In this document: positions 22,327-34,883 of the stretch, one piece after another
How the letters are laid out: each line of letters opens with the position of its first letter
Position numbering within the stretch: the first letter of the stretch is position 1
DNA from: Panagrolaimus kolymaensis
Taxonomy: Eukaryota > Nematoda > Chromadorea > Rhabditida > Panagrolaimidae
Length of the DNA stretch: 64,000 bases
Assembly (NCBI GenBank): GCA_028622995.1
Contig: JAJQJQ010000030.1
Coordinates: 1,860,001 to 1,924,000 of the forward strand
Reading direction: 5' to 3'
The notes under the pieces: model-generated
Seen by the model: only the letters and a program-made list of their open reading frames with translations
What the model was told of the DNA's origin: nothing
Databases searched by the model: none
Position numbers and translations under genes: made by a program

Positions 22327-22518
22327 GTTCTTTTTAATGAGAAAAGAAATATAAAAAATGACATTGGAAAGAAACTGACTAAATTGAGTATATGCAGATT
22401 TTTAGTGGTAAAAAATTAAGAGAAAAAAGAATAAAAAAATAAAATAAAAAAGCGGGGGGCCACATCTATAGAAGTGCCATGTTTTAATTTAAAATAAAAA
22501 GTTGTTTTTTTGGCTTAC

Positions 22519-22935
22519 ATTTGTTTTTTGAATAAATTGAATTTGTCTTGAATCATCTTTTGCTTCGACAAGATTGGAAAAAATTAAATTAGAAACAATC
22601 CAAAGATTCTCATTATTTTTTTGATCAAAAAGTTTTGAAATGGTTGAATAAATTTGAAGATATTTTTGGTCATCAATTAATTTACTTGTATCATTCATAA
22701 TATATTTAAGTAAGAGAGGAATTCTTTCGGTTATTTTTAATGGCAATGGCAATTCTAATTTTGTTCTCACAATTTTTTCAAGGCAATCAATAATTTTATA
22801 TTTTAAAGCTTCAGGGATATTATTTTCTTCATTTTTTTGACCTGAAAGAAAAAAACTTATTTCGCGCGAAAGTATTTTTCTAATTTTAGTGTTTTTCAAT
22901 AATCCATCTTCGTATGCTACCTTAAGGTTTTTACT
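22519..22935 (-). pseudogene. Armadillo-repeat gene, upstream part, interrupted by transposons
   Basis: The frame beginning at ATG 22935 (open back to 22977) encodes helical ARM-type sequence (IPEALKYKIIDCLEKI, ERIPLLLKYIMND, then NENLWIVSNLIFSN, the importin-alpha-like ARM signature). It ends at a good GTAAGC donor (22518). The next ARM-coding sequence on this strand is 3.8 kb away at 18686, beyond the Merlin element and the foldback element. A transposon-filled intron would be possible, but the downstream part contains a stop, so I call a broken gene. Confidence 0.5.
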
Positions 22936-22964
22936 CATTTTTATTAAAAAATTCTTACTTGAAA

Positions 22965-23275
22965 TCATTTTAAACATTCCTTCAATTTTGCCATTAATTT
23001 CTTAAAATTTTTTTCATCGGGATTAAGACTCCGGGAAGTTGAAGTAGTTTTATCCGTAGTGTTATTATTTTTTTCTTCTGCTTTCATGCTTGCTGGACAT
23101 TCAATTTCATTTTCAGATCCATCATTTTCAAACTTTTCTGGATGATAATAATTATCAATAATGAAATTTGCTGCATAACTCAATTTTTTATCTTGAACGG
23201 TTGCTTGTTCCATATTTCGAATATCCATAATTTTATTCCAACACCATTTTCTCAAAACTTGTGAATTACTTTGCG
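22965..23275 (-). pseudogene. Armadillo-gene tail fragment
   Basis: About 100 residues ending at TAA 22965. The start (LRKWCWNKIMDI) repeats the CWKNIMDL motif of the neighbouring gene's last exon, followed by a Glu/Asn/Thr-rich linker and a Lys-rich end. It reads as the 3' end of another ARM-family copy that has lost its upstream part. No ATG-led gene can be built on it. Confidence 0.45.
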
Positions 23276-23355
23276 TGTGTGAGAAAAAAAGAATTAATTA
23301 AAAGTAATTAAAGATATTTGTTGTTTCATTGTACATTATTCATTTTAACAAATTT

Positions 23356-24726
23356 TCAAGTGGAATCTCTGACATATTTTGATTTGGATTCTTCAGGTTT
23401 GTTGTCTTCATTTTTGAAATATTTATCAATAAGGTTTGTCGCCAAATTAATGATTTTTTCATTTTCATTTTCTTTTAAATCCATAATATTTTTCCAACAA
23501 TTTTTATTTATCACTTTTGTTGTTGTCATTTTAGGAGATACAACAAAATAATCACAAATTATATCCAATGCCAATAAAACTTCTTTGGTTACATTATCGC
23601 TGGTTGTAGACAATGTTTCACATAATGGAATAATAACGCCATAAGAATTTAAATTATTTATCACATTTTCATTTGCGCTTTGAATTACAAATGCGATAAA
23701 AAACTGCGGCAAACTGAAAATGTTTATTAAATTTATTTATTTTTAAGTTTTAGTTTTTTTAAGAACGCTTCATACTTACATTTTTAATATTTTCCTTATC
23801 ATGTTTTAAATGATCAATAAACATAGGAATTATATTTTCATCTTTTACTGCTTCATAATCACGCAACGTTACGGAAAATATAATCCAAAGAACATCCTCA
23901 TTAACTTTATCAGGTTGCAAGAAAAGTTTCATATGTTTCAAAAGTCCATTTTCAATTAATACTTTTGTATTATTTTCAGCATTTAAATCCAACACTTTAA
24001 AAATAATATTTTGGTCCTTTGGGCTTAAATATTTTAAAATTTCTAAAGCCTTTTTCATAACCTGTATAAAAATAGATATTTCAATAATAACATCCTCGTC
24101 TATTTTGGCACCCAAGGTTTTAATCAATGGTGAAAGTGCACCAGCGTCAATTATGGATTTTATATGGGAATAAAGACCTTCGTCATTTACATCTTCTCCA
24201 TTTATAGCTCTTAAATAAAAATCAAGTCCATATATTCCATGATAAAAGAGATAGGCCCTTCTGCCCTTCATCTTTCATTTCTTCACTAAAAAATTTTTAA
24301 GCATATTTGCTTCTTTTTTATAAAAATTTTATGTATTTACTTTTCCAAATAACCATTAAAAACTTGAATAAATCCTTTTTTAATTATTTCTTCATATGAA
24401 ACTTCTCCCATAAGTACTAACGAAATTAAACGATCTAAAGCACGTTTTTGAATTTGAATATCTGGGTTTTTTGATTTTTTATAAATTATATCTAAATCAT
24501 CTTCATCCTCATCGAAATTGGCGGCGGCTTCAACACTAATTTGTTTTTCGGTTTCACAATATTTGTTTTTATCTTGGTCATCATTTGATTTGGCTGTTGT
24601 TGTTGTTGGATTATTCGAACATTGCTGTTTTTTATCTTCTTCATTTTCATTAGTGGCAGCAATTTGCTGTTGATTAAATATTAGGAATAATAATAAAATA
24701 AATAAAATAAGGTTTATAAATTTCAT
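23356..24726 (-). pseudogene. Armadillo-repeat protein with signal peptide, frame-disrupted
   Basis: Exons 24726-24341, 24285-23780 and 23713-23356 carry an N-terminal signal peptide (ATG 24726; core INLILFILLLFLIF), a Thr/Asp/Glu-rich segment, and importin-alpha-like ARM units (IIDAGALSPLIKTLG, KALEILKYLSP, MFIDHLKHDKENIKN, IIPLCETLS) ending with CWKNIMDL and an acidic tail. Splicing by consensus puts exon 2 out of frame (stop near 24220) and exon 3 off by one at a six-T run (about 23698-23703). A 30-bp intron-like stretch sits at about 24061-24090. The two shifts suggest a decaying gene, though homopolymer sequencing error could explain the second. A secreted ARM protein would be unusual. 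Confidence 0.5.
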
Positions 24727-25566
24727 GGTTTCAAAAATAAAAATTTTGAGAAAATCCAATCAAAATAATAATGGAATTTGTATAATATATTAATTTTGTT
24801 TGAAGGATTTTTCACACACAAACAAATAAATTTAGAATTTTAAAGCACAAAAATTTAATTAAATATATTGCAACTCGCAACAATTAAATATATATAATTT
24901 TTTTCTTAAAAGAAAAATGTGGACAAATAAAATGCAACAACAGCCAGCCAGTTCTTTTTTTATTTGACAGCTCTTTTTTTCTTTCTTTTTTTGCTGATAA
25001 CACGTGAACGAACGACAACAGCCTTTTTGATTAGTGTTTTTTTTTTGTTTCCACCCGCAATAAATCAAATTGTATTTAAAAAAAAAAGCTTTTTGCTTCA
25101 AAACTTTGTTTCCCCATATTTTTTTTCAATGTTTCATCTTTCTTTTTTTCTATCAAAAAATAAAAACGCTGTCGTCGTCTTTCAGTCTTTTTTTATTATT
25201 TCAAACGTCAAAGAAAAAAAGTTTTTGGGCGAGTGTCTGCAACAAAAACAACAAACAAAAAAAAGTAATGTTCAAATTCATTGAGAAAAAAGCAAAAATT
25301 TTGATTGCATTTTGTTTTAGAATTTTTAAGAAATTAAGCCAACATAATTTTTTAAATTTAATAAATTTATTATTTCCTGTACTAAAGCTTCCTACATAAA
25401 AGAATGGTTTAATAACACTTTAAAAAATTATTTTAAAAAACTAATAAATCTGCAGGTTAAAAAATTACGACGACAAAGCATAAAAAATCCTATTTTTTAA
25501 AATTTATTTTATCAACGGGAGAAAAAGAAATTCTATAATTTTTTCTTTCTATCACTTTTTTAAAAT
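24727..25566. other. Gap between the ARM gene and pdha-1
   Basis: Low-complexity T/A-rich sequence with phenylalanine- and lysine-rich spurious frames at 24859-25399. I see no gene or RNA. The bases just above 24726 are the likely promoter of the ARM gene; those below 25567 are the pdha-1 3' flank. Confidence 0.5.
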
Positions 25567-26960
25567 TTATTTAGTGACTTTAGATTCACGTCCAATTTTT
25601 TTGAGTAAATCCGATGTAGTAAGGAATGGTTGAGTGATGGTTTCATCAACGGTGATTCCACGAACGAGTTGAGCTTCAGTATTATGATAAAGATCACAAT
25701 AAAGGGCTTCATTGGGAAGGACATCATCATTAATAGCTTTGTTAACAGCTTCTTCAACTTCTTTTCGAACGGATTTATCAATTTCTTTGAGTTCATCTTC
25801 CGTCGCTAATTCAGCTGTGATGATTTGATCTTTGAAACCGGTGATGGGATCACGCGTTTTACGAACTTCTTGAATTTCGTCACGGGTACGATAGCTGCAA
25901 AAAAAATAAATATATATATTAATTTCTTTGTGAGACTCCAATAAAAAACATTTTTGTGTTTAAAAAATCTTTATTTTTTTGTTGCAATTTTACTAAAAAA
26001 TAATTAACTAACCTTGTACCAGGATCAGACATGGAATGACCAGCATATCGATAAGTGGCAAATTCCATCACTAATGGACCTTTTCCACTATCACAATATT
26101 CCTTAGCAAATCGAGTGGCTTCACGAACGGTTAAAATATCCATTGCATCCACCCAAATACCAGGAACATAATCGCCTCGGGTATAATAATCAATGGATGC
26201 TGAAGCTCGTTCAGCTGAAGTTCCCATTCCGAAACCATTATTTTCACAAATAAATACGCATGGAACATCCCAAAGTTTTGCCATATTTGCAGCTTCATAA
26301 AGTTGGCCTTGATTAGCCGCTCCATCTCCGTAAAGAGTGAAACAAGAATTTTTTTGTTTTCGATATTTCATAGCAAAAGCTATTCCTGCGCCTAATGGTT
26401 GTTGAGCCCCAACAATTCCATTTCCACCAAAGAAATTTCGATCATACATATGCATGGAACCACCCTTGCCATAAACATTTCCAGAAATTTTACCAGTTAA
26501 TTCTGCGATGACTTCAAGCACGGTGGAACCCATGAGATATGTCCATCCATGGCATCGATATGCGGTAATAACTGCATCTTCTTTATGCATAGCACCTATC
26601 ATTCCTACGGCGCATGCTTCTTGCCCAGTATATAAATGACAAAAGCCGCGAATTTTCTTTTCTTTATAAAGATTTCCCGCGGAAGTTTCCATTCGTCGAA
26701 TAACCTTAAAATTAAAATTTTTTAAAGAAAATTGTTAAATATTTTTTAAATATTCAAACCTGCATTTTTCGATAATAATCTAATGCATCTTCTTTAGTTA
26801 AAGTTACTTCAGCTTTAGGTCCTTCATCAAGTTTATGAAGTTTATATGGACGAGTTTGAAACGTGGTTTCATTGGATGCAAAACGACCAGAAATAATTTG
26901 GGTTGTTGATCCTCCAAGTTTAGGAGTTAATGAACGAAGTGAAATTCCAGCGAAACTCAT
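25567..26960 (-). CDS. pdha-1: Pyruvate dehydrogenase E1 component, alpha subunit
   Basis: Exons 26960-26760, 26704-26013 and 25894-25567 (phases 0 and 2) give 406 residues, the usual length. It is the thiamine-diphosphate-dependent decarboxylase subunit of the mitochondrial pyruvate dehydrogenase complex. Evidence: an N-terminal presequence-like stretch to about residue 30, [19 protein letters not shown], the ThDP motif GDGAANQG...ENN at about residues 193-223, and the regulatory phosphorylation loop [24 protein letters not shown] acceptor ends one base before the ATG, so the mRNA is probably SL trans-spliced. ufd-2 lies 640 bp upstream on the same strand; a downstream operon position is possible but the spacing is longer than usual. 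Confidence 0.97.
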
Positions 26961-27599
26961 TCTAAAAAAAGTTTTAGAAAATTATGTAATTTTCAAAGTC
27001 ACAGGGAAAAAAAGAATTTAGAGGTTTTTTTTGATACCCGTGATCGTTGAATTTAAAAATGCGATGAAAATTATTTTGAAGCGAAAGTAAAAATGATGAA
27101 GATCGAAGACCCATAAAATTTAGTGAACTCGAGCGGCTTTTAAGTATTTTGGAATATATACTTGCTTTTTTCACAGATTTTGTGAATTACGCGCGCGAAC
27201 ACTAAATTTATCGTGAATAAATAAGTTTTGAGAAAAAATCTCTGACGATCAATATTTTAACCAAGCGATACAACTTCAAAGATAAAGTTTTGGTTTTAAA
27301 ACCAAAGTATTTCAAAAAATATAAAAATCCAATAATAAAAAATTTTATACATAAAAAGTCATAAAAGAAAAAGAAAGAAATAATAACGTTTTTTTTCATA
27401 ATAAATACCAGTCTTTTTTCAAAATCCCTTCTCAAAAAATAAAATAATAAAAAATAAAAGATTCACCAAATTTTTTTTCAAATCGACTAAAAACACAGAA
27501 AACCAAAACAAAGAATAACGAATACAAAAAAAAAAAGATTGCAGCAATAAATTTCAGAAATTCAGAAAATCTTTTCACTTTCCAGTATTTTTTTAAATA
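26961..27599. other. Gap between ufd-2 and pdha-1
   Basis: AT-rich; the minus strand just before the pdha-1 ATG holds the acceptor CTTTTTTTAGA. I see no other gene. Confidence 0.5.
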
Positions 27600-30500
27600 T
27601 TAATTTGGTTTTTGATTTCTCATTTCTTTTCGCTCTTTTATCCATGCTTCAATTCGAGCTTTTAATTCGGGAACTAAAAAAATAATAAAAATAAATTAAT
27701 TTGCATATTAATTTAAAAAAAAGATTTGTTTCTTACCCGGAATAAGATCTGCTGGAGTGCACGGAATCCGACTGAATGGATCAATGGGGCTTGTTAATAA
27801 ATGTCGTAAAATATGTTTTCGATCCGTGATAGTTCCAGATGGAAGTTTAACAGGATCCAACATAACCGTAGCCAAAATGGGATCACAAAATTCATCGGGA
27901 ATTTCTTCGCCATAATCTTCTTCAAGTTGTTGCTTTGCAACGTATTTAATTTTAGCGTCGTCTGCGAGTTTTTGAAATTTTTCTTGTGTTACAGTACTTT
28001 GAAGAACAATGTTTATTCGATTTATAGCAATATCAAATTTTTCAGGGGTGTATGATCGCTCATCGCCTGCAATACATTCAGCAAATTCGGGTGAAGATAA
28101 ATTAAGATAGACATCCACAATTTGTTGAAGTAAATGTCGAGGATCCCAGTGGAAACGTTTTTTGCCATCAGTAACCTTGAGTCCAGTGCATTTGGGACTG
28201 CAAAGTTCAAGCAAATTATGATTTAACATGGATGCAACTCGATCACCCAATGGATCTTGATAAAATGGTTGAGGAACGTCGCGGGTTAAATAACCAAACA
28301 TATCCATCGTGTCATCTCCCATAATTAACCATGATCGAACACTTCGCTTTGCTTCGTTCAAAGTATCGAGTTCTCGTTGCTTTTCTTCTTCGGGTAATGC
28401 GTTCCAAATATTTAAATGAGTCATTTTAGTTTCAACATCGTGAATTTTTTTGAGATTTGCTAAAGATTCATCCAATAAATATGTGGCATCGTTAATTACC
28501 ATATTAACAAATCGAACGAAATCACTGGTGCATTCTCTGCAAAAAAATTAATGTTTCTCGGAGTCCTAAAACAAAAAATATACTGTACCTTGCAATTTCA
28601 CAAATTTTTGATCGATAAACTGGCATTCTCCAAAGAGATCGAAAGATAACTTGCATGCTTCGACGAATACTAAATTTTTCATAAAAATCTGTTCCATTTT
28701 CAACATCAGAATAAAATTTAATCATGCTTGGAACTAATTTATTTATGGCCAATGGAGTATTGACTAAAGATGCATGAAGTTCTTCCATGGGTGGATTAAT
28801 TTCCGGGCAAATTGCATATACAACATCCACGACTTTGGCAGCTAAGAAAGGATTATTAAAAAAATGTGTAGCACAAATAAACATTAAAAGTTGTTGAGGA
28901 AGATTGAGACGATGGGTGAGCAACAATTGGGGATAGGCATTCATAAGATAAACTACGAAATCCAATGCTGATTCTAGATAAGTTTCAGGATACATTCGAA
29001 ACAATTTTGGTGGTTCTTCAGGAATATCAAAGCTTCGTTCACTGAAAAAAAAAAAATTTATAACTCCATAAATTCAAATTGGGCTGTGTGGCTTACTATT
29101 CCGGATTAATCATGGAAATTAAGAAAGAAAGTTGGCGATTAATGAAAATAAGAATTCGATCGAGGAGACTTCGATCACGAAGGGTGCATTCCATACACAT
29201 GATTGCTCGAACCAATCTCTAAAATTAAACATTTTTTATAACTTTAGAATTTAGATATTTTAAACTAGCAACAATCCCAATATTTTAAGGCTCTCTCGAG
29301 ACGAATTTCTCAAACATGAAGAATAAAAAAATTTCGTGTTGATAAAACCAAATTATTTTTTTGTTAAACCTAAACCTTGCTCTCCATTTTTAAAACTTAC
29401 ATCATTAGTAGCTTTTTGATTTTTAAGTTTTTCTGCTATACGAATCTGTTTATGGGTTCCTTTTTCTTTGTTCAATTCAGCTTCCGTTTCTTTAATCATT
29501 TGTTGAACTGATTGCAAATGTCGTCGAACTCGTTTAATGGTGGATATAACAGAATTAAATCCAATATTAATTGCATGAATGGTCATAAAAAAGCATTCAG
29601 TGGGGAATTTCGGTTCATAATTTAAATCTAAAAATCGAATATATATTTATCTTTCAGCGTTTGAATTTTGAGAAACTGCTTACCCAAACTTCCTTCATAT
29701 TGTTCAACTTCTTCAGAAGTGGCTTTAAGCCGAGTTTCTTCCTTTACATCCACTCGACTTTTAGGATGAAAAATATATGATGAAACAACTTTGTCCAAGG
29801 TCACCTTTTCTGAGAAGATAAGCAACACATACATTAAATTAATCATAAACGCATCATTCGCCAATTTATTGTCGTCAGCTTGAATTTGAGATCGTTTTTT
29901 ATTGGTTTTTAGTAAAGCCGAAAGATAATCCATAATTTTATCCCGCGTTGAACTATTGACAAGAATGGGATGGATGATGTCGTGCATTAAGCGCTAAAAA
30001 ATTTGGCTTCGTTATTATTCTTTATTTAAATTTTCATTCAGTTTTGTCGAGGAATCCAAAATTCGTAATTTTTGAGAATCAAATTTCTGTGTTTTATGAA
30101 AATAAAAAAAAAATTTAATCGAATTTTAGTTTTTAATTTTCTGTGAACCCTTTTGAAGGCTAAAAAGGAGCCAAAATTTCTTATCGGATTTTTTTTAAAT
30201 CTAAAAACGTTTAAAAATCCAAAACTTTTAAAAGTTGAAGCTAACACGAAATTTTTCTAATCAAATTTTTGAGAATTTCTATTTTTTCAATGAAATTTTA
30301 TTGTACTCGAACTCGAAAAGCTCCAAACCTCTGTTTTTTAATTTTACACTATAATTTAACTTACCCTATAATTATTCATTCTTGATTGATAAACATCATA
30401 TGCCTTGAATCGAAGATCATCTTGAGGAATATGTTCGGTATCAAAAAATCGATCAGCTCCAGCATAAAGATTGCTTTCGCCTTCAATATCACAAACACCC

Positions 30501-31812
30501 ATGGATAAAAATGGACCCAAAAATGATAGCTTTGATAATTCCCTTCCTCGATGACCTGTATATCCTTTAGGGCAAAAATCAGATCGATTTGTAATTAAAT
30601 CTGCTAAAGGTCGAGAATTTCCTATTTTAATTCCAAGTAATTGTTTCATAACAAAATATGGTTTTTCCATATTTAAATCATCCGTTTGTCGAAGATTTGA
30701 ACAACTCACGCATAATCTAATTACATCAAGAATGGGATTAAAAATATCACCCAAGCATTCAGAATCAGTGAAATCTTCATTTAGAGCAAAATTAACTAAA
30801 TTGATTATGAAATCTGTTGGAAGATTATCCAAAAGCATAAGACGAGCAAAAGAATATGAAATTTCTTTAGCGGGAATACTGAAAAAAATGGATAAAAGTT
30901 TAGAAGTGTTGTCTTTGAAAGTTTAAAAAAAAACATTGAAGGTTTGAACCAAGAAGAACACGATAAAAGCTTTTGCTTTTTGTTGCTGATACATATTTTT
31001 CTTATCATTTAAGTTGGAGTAAGATTTTAAGATTTGGAATTTTTTAACCTCCATAAAAGTCTGTTTTTTTCTAATGCTAGTTTTTTAAAATTTATAAATG
31101 GAAAAATCTTAGAACTGAAAAAGTGAAAAAAATTATCAGAAAAGCAAACACACGATATTTTTTTCATTGTCGGTTGTTATATATTTTTTCGATAAAAGCT
31201 TTTTAAAACTCGTTTTAGCAAAGATGTTCTCTAATTGAACATACATATATTTTTGTAAACAAATTTTTCCTCAAGCAAGAAAAAATACGAGCAAACAACT
31301 TTTTTTTGTCTCTGTACTTTTCTGTTCAAACCATCGTCCTCCAAATCTGCTGATTAACTTACTCATTGGCAGTGTGGCCTCGAAGAAACGTAACAAAAAA
31401 GGACATAAATTCATTATTGAGGTTTTCGATATATTCCTTTTTTGGACCCTAAAAATCATCAACTTTTTAATATATATATATTTGCCAAACAAAACTTAAA
31501 ATTAAAAAATTTTACCGTTGAATTACTGAGCTTATTTAACCGATCAAAGACGCTTAAAAAATATTTTAAAACTTCAAAACCTTTTGTGGTTATAACCGAA
31601 TCAATGTAATCAAAATTGAAGACATCACAAAATTTTACATAATCCACTTCCATGCTGCTGCTATTATCAGATGGAGGAGAAGTTTGAGCAGCAGACACAA
31701 TTCGATGACATAAATCATCAATGGTTCCAAAAACATAATCATCGGGTGTTAAGCCTTCATCACTGAGGGAATCAATCAAAGAATCAAGCATAATTGCTTC
31801 ATCGGGAAGCAT
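27600..31812 (-). CDS. ufd-2: Ubiquitin conjugation factor E4 (UBE4/UFD2)
   Basis: Nine exons: 31812-31516, 31448-31363, 30878-30365, 29993-29684, 29627-29401, 29218-29097, 29041-28589, 28536-27737 and 27673-27600; 960 residues, close to the family norm. The protein is an E4/E3 ligase that extends ubiquitin chains and works with CDC48/p97. The long Ufd2P core is recognisable ([65 protein letters not shown]). The U-box, about residues 880-955, is [21 protein letters not shown] followed by [12 protein letters not shown] and DPFSR. The C-terminus ([14 protein letters not shown]) is the usual U-box closing helix, carried on a 74-nt last exon. All borders are canonical GT..AG. Confidence 0.96.
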
Positions 31813-32932
31813 TTTTTTTGGATGGATGGGCGAGAAAATTTAAAGAAGCTAAAAAATTTTAAAGATTTATAATCAAAAAATTTGTAAATATATATAAAAT
31901 TTTTGATGACAAAAAAAGAAAAAACGCTAGAAAACTGGGTTATTGGAAAGCTGGCTTCGGAAAAAGCATCAAAGTTTTAAGCCATGAAAAATGTGATTTT
32001 GGAACTTTGTAAAAATTTTGTTTTAACAAAAAATGAAAGAACGAGAAAAAAAAGCTTGCTGCATAAAAGAGAATAACATGAACAAACAAAAAAAAGTAAG
32101 GTAGCTCAAGATTTTTTTTGGTCGTTAAGAAAAACAAAGAAAGAAGAATAAAAGGTTTTCGGTTTAAGAATTTTTTTACTTTACAAAAAAAAAATGTGGA
32201 TGGACAACGTTTGTTTTTATGGATTTTTTTATTACCAAAATTAAACCAAAAATCAATTACTTTTTTAAAATCGAAATGGGAAAGTCAACCATCCAACCCA
32301 ACAAAAAAAATATATTGATAAACGATAAGCTAAAGATTTTTTTTTGCTAGACTGCTTCAACTTTCTTTGTTGACTCGTGCTCTATTTTTTAAAATAAATA
32401 TTCTTAAAACGATTGTCTGTCATTCTTCTCATGGCAGCTGCAGCAATGTCGTCGATGTTTAAAAAAATAACTTTTTTTTTTGCAAGCGTTGTTTGGTTGT
32501 TGTTGTTTTTCTCCAAAACTTCTTCAATCTTCTTCATTTTTTCTTTTCTGTATTTTCAACAAACTTTTCTTCCACTTTTCATCATAGTAATTTTTGATTA
32601 TCACAAAAATAGTAAAAATTAGAAATTTTTGGACACCAAAAAAACACAAATCAAAAAAGTATTTTTATTGAAGTTTAAAATCGCTTAAAATTGCAATCAA
32701 TTTTACCGGTTTTTTGATTTGTAAAAAAACAACAAAAAATTTTGCTTTGCTAATTTACTTTTATTAATTTTTTAAACAAAAACTCCCCGAATTATCTTCG
32801 AACCAAATAAAAAAAAAACATTTTCGTGTAATTTTCAATTTTAAAAACCCACCGGTTTCCCCTGTTTTTTTTTAATATATTTATTAAGTGTTTTTTTTTC
32901 TAGATCATAACTATCGCAGAAATTCAATCATT
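31813..32932. other. Divergent intergenic region, ufd-2 / NDUFA11-like
   Basis: It separates the two start codons. Long T and A tracts dominate. A strong acceptor TTTTTTTTTCTAG ends at 32903, 30 bp before the plus-strand ATG, so the first part of that leader is probably removed by SL trans-splicing or belongs to a 5'-UTR intron. No other feature is seen. Confidence 0.5.
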
Positions 32933-34440
32933 ATGGCCCATGATGATGATGATGGTCCTTTAAGACCTACATATAATCCTGAACGTCCACCTTGGATTGG
33001 ATTATATTCCAAACGGAAATAGTATGGTTTTTTCAATTTTTAAAAATATTAAAAGTAAATCTCTTTTATATTTTTTTTTAGTGATAAACAATTGGAATGG
33101 TGGGCTGAACCAGGAGTAAGAGATAGAGCACTTCGAGCTGGTCGATGGAATGGCAATCGAAAAGGTTTTAAGGAAGAAATTAAAGATTTGTTAGTTTTAT
33201 TTCATTTTTTTTTTTGCGAGGAATTAATTTTCTTTTCTTTTATTTATTTAGCTACGACCCTAAAGTCCCTGATGGCACATCCATTTCTGGTCCATTTGGG
33301 CTTGATTCAACTAAAAATTCTAATCTCACTCAAAAAGCTGATCAACCTGGAAATCTTTATGATTTTCAACGAAAAGTATGCAAATTTTTTTACATGAAAA
33401 AAAAAGAAATTAAATATTTATGATTTATACCGGAAAAAAATTGTTTCAGGTTATGGAAGGAAGTTTGCAATATAAAAATATTATGGAAAAATATAAACTT
33501 AGCCCTGAACATCCTGGTTTAGCTGTAAATCCAACGTTGGATGGAACATCACATAAAAAAATGTCAAATCTTGGCACTGGTACTCTTGTTCCAATAAATA
33601 CATGGTTTAAATTTGGTCCTAGATTTTTTGATAAGCCCCTCAATGATGGATGCTTTGATAAAACTCTTTGCGCTGCAAAATATGCTGCAATAATTAGTAA
33701 GTTTTTGTATAAAAAATATTTTTTTTGGAATGGAAAAAACTTTCAAAAAATTTGAATAGTTTGCAAACAAATAATAGTCGAGTCAGTCAGGTTTTATATT
33801 TGTAAGAAAATACAATATCAATCATTTTCAAAATAGTTTCAAGAGTTTACGAAAATTTCCGTAAAAATCAAATTTTTGTATAATTTTTCATGCTTAAATT
33901 TTTTTTGCTGGCCTACTCGAATGATATCGATAATATATAATTTTAATCCATCTCCAAATTTTTAGTGTTTCCATATACCATCTTTGAAATTAAAGCAACT
34001 CAATCGATCAAAGTTAAAGATATGACTGGGGGACGAATTTTACTTCGATATTTAAAATTTCTTCCATTTCCTATGGGCCTTGCTTCAACTTGGGCTTTAT
34101 CCATTTGTACTATTTCAACCATTCGAAATAAAGATGATGTTAGAAATCATTTATTTGTTGGTCCTATCACTGGCGCCTTTTATGCTTCAGTTAGTAAGTG
34201 TTTTATTTTTTGTTTTTTGGAAAAATATTGACTTTTATTTTAGAAAATAATTTTACCATGGGCCTTATTGTTGCGGCTATTGCAACCGTAGGTGGCATTG
34301 GTTGGCAATATGCTCGTTTATCGGATAAAGGATTACAAGGTAGAGCTGCACCTCAAATGGTTTCTGGATGGCATGGTGGACCAAATCATTGGAAAATGCT
34401 TATGCAAGGAGATCATGAAATTCCTCCATATACTTTTTAA
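32933..34440 (+). CDS. Mitochondrial complex I subunit, NDUFA11 (B14.7)-like
   Basis: Six exons: 32933-33021, 33082-33189, 33252-33375, 33450-33696, 33966-34193 and 34244-34440; 330 residues. The C-terminal half is a Tim17/22-type four-helix membrane domain (YAAIMFPYTIFEIKAT, PFPMGLASTWALSICTIST, LFVGPITGAFYAS, MGLIVAAIATVGGIGWQYA), which matches NDUFA11, a membrane-arm subunit of NADH:ubiquinone oxidoreductase. The N-terminal half (about 190 residues; PERPPWIGLYSKRK, EWWAEPGVRDRALRAGRWNG) is not part of the mammalian protein of about 140 residues and looks like a nematode-specific extension. Other Tim17-family members are possible but fit less well. Confidence 0.75.
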
Positions 34441-34883
34441 TATTAATTAATACCAAAATTATATTTTTTTATGTAAAATTAGGATTGATTTTTGAAAGAA
34501 AAAAAAAACGTAAAAATTATCAGCGATTTTTTTTAAATTAATTTTCTTTCATATTTTTTCTTTGTATTTTGTATAATTTTTTATTATTATTGTAAAAATT
34601 TCTTAGATTTGGAGAAAATAAAAAAAAAGAAGAAAGAAAAAAAAAGAAAGACTAAATAGAAACTATATTATTTAATGATGAGAAAAAATACATTCATTTT
34701 TAAAAAAGCATTAATTTTTTTGTTTGTTACGAAATTGCTTGCCGACGACGACGACTTTTGTGAAGGAAGAAGCATCATCCATAAAAGCAGACGATTGTTA
34801 AAGCTTTTGGATTCATTTATTCATTTATTCTTTTTGGTTGGTTTGGAAAATTTTTCTTTCTTTTGGAATATATTGGAAAGAAA
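34441..34883. other. Gap between the NDUFA11-like gene and the small secreted protein
   Basis: It holds the 3' flank of the NDUFA11-like gene and a poly-A/AAAG stretch near 34617-34650. I see nothing else. Confidence 0.5.

Larger units (their letters stand above)
21012..22478 (-). mobile_element. Merlin-superfamily DNA transposon, apparently complete
   Basis: Terminal inverted repeats of 58 bp lie at 21012-21069 and 22421-22478, sharing ACTTCTATAGATGTGGCCCC and a run of C followed by an AT-rich stretch; they differ only at the outermost bases. Between them is one intact DDE transposase gene (21284-22326, minus). Total length is 1.47 kb. Merlin elements usually make 8-9-bp target duplications; I could not identify one. 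Confidence 0.85.
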
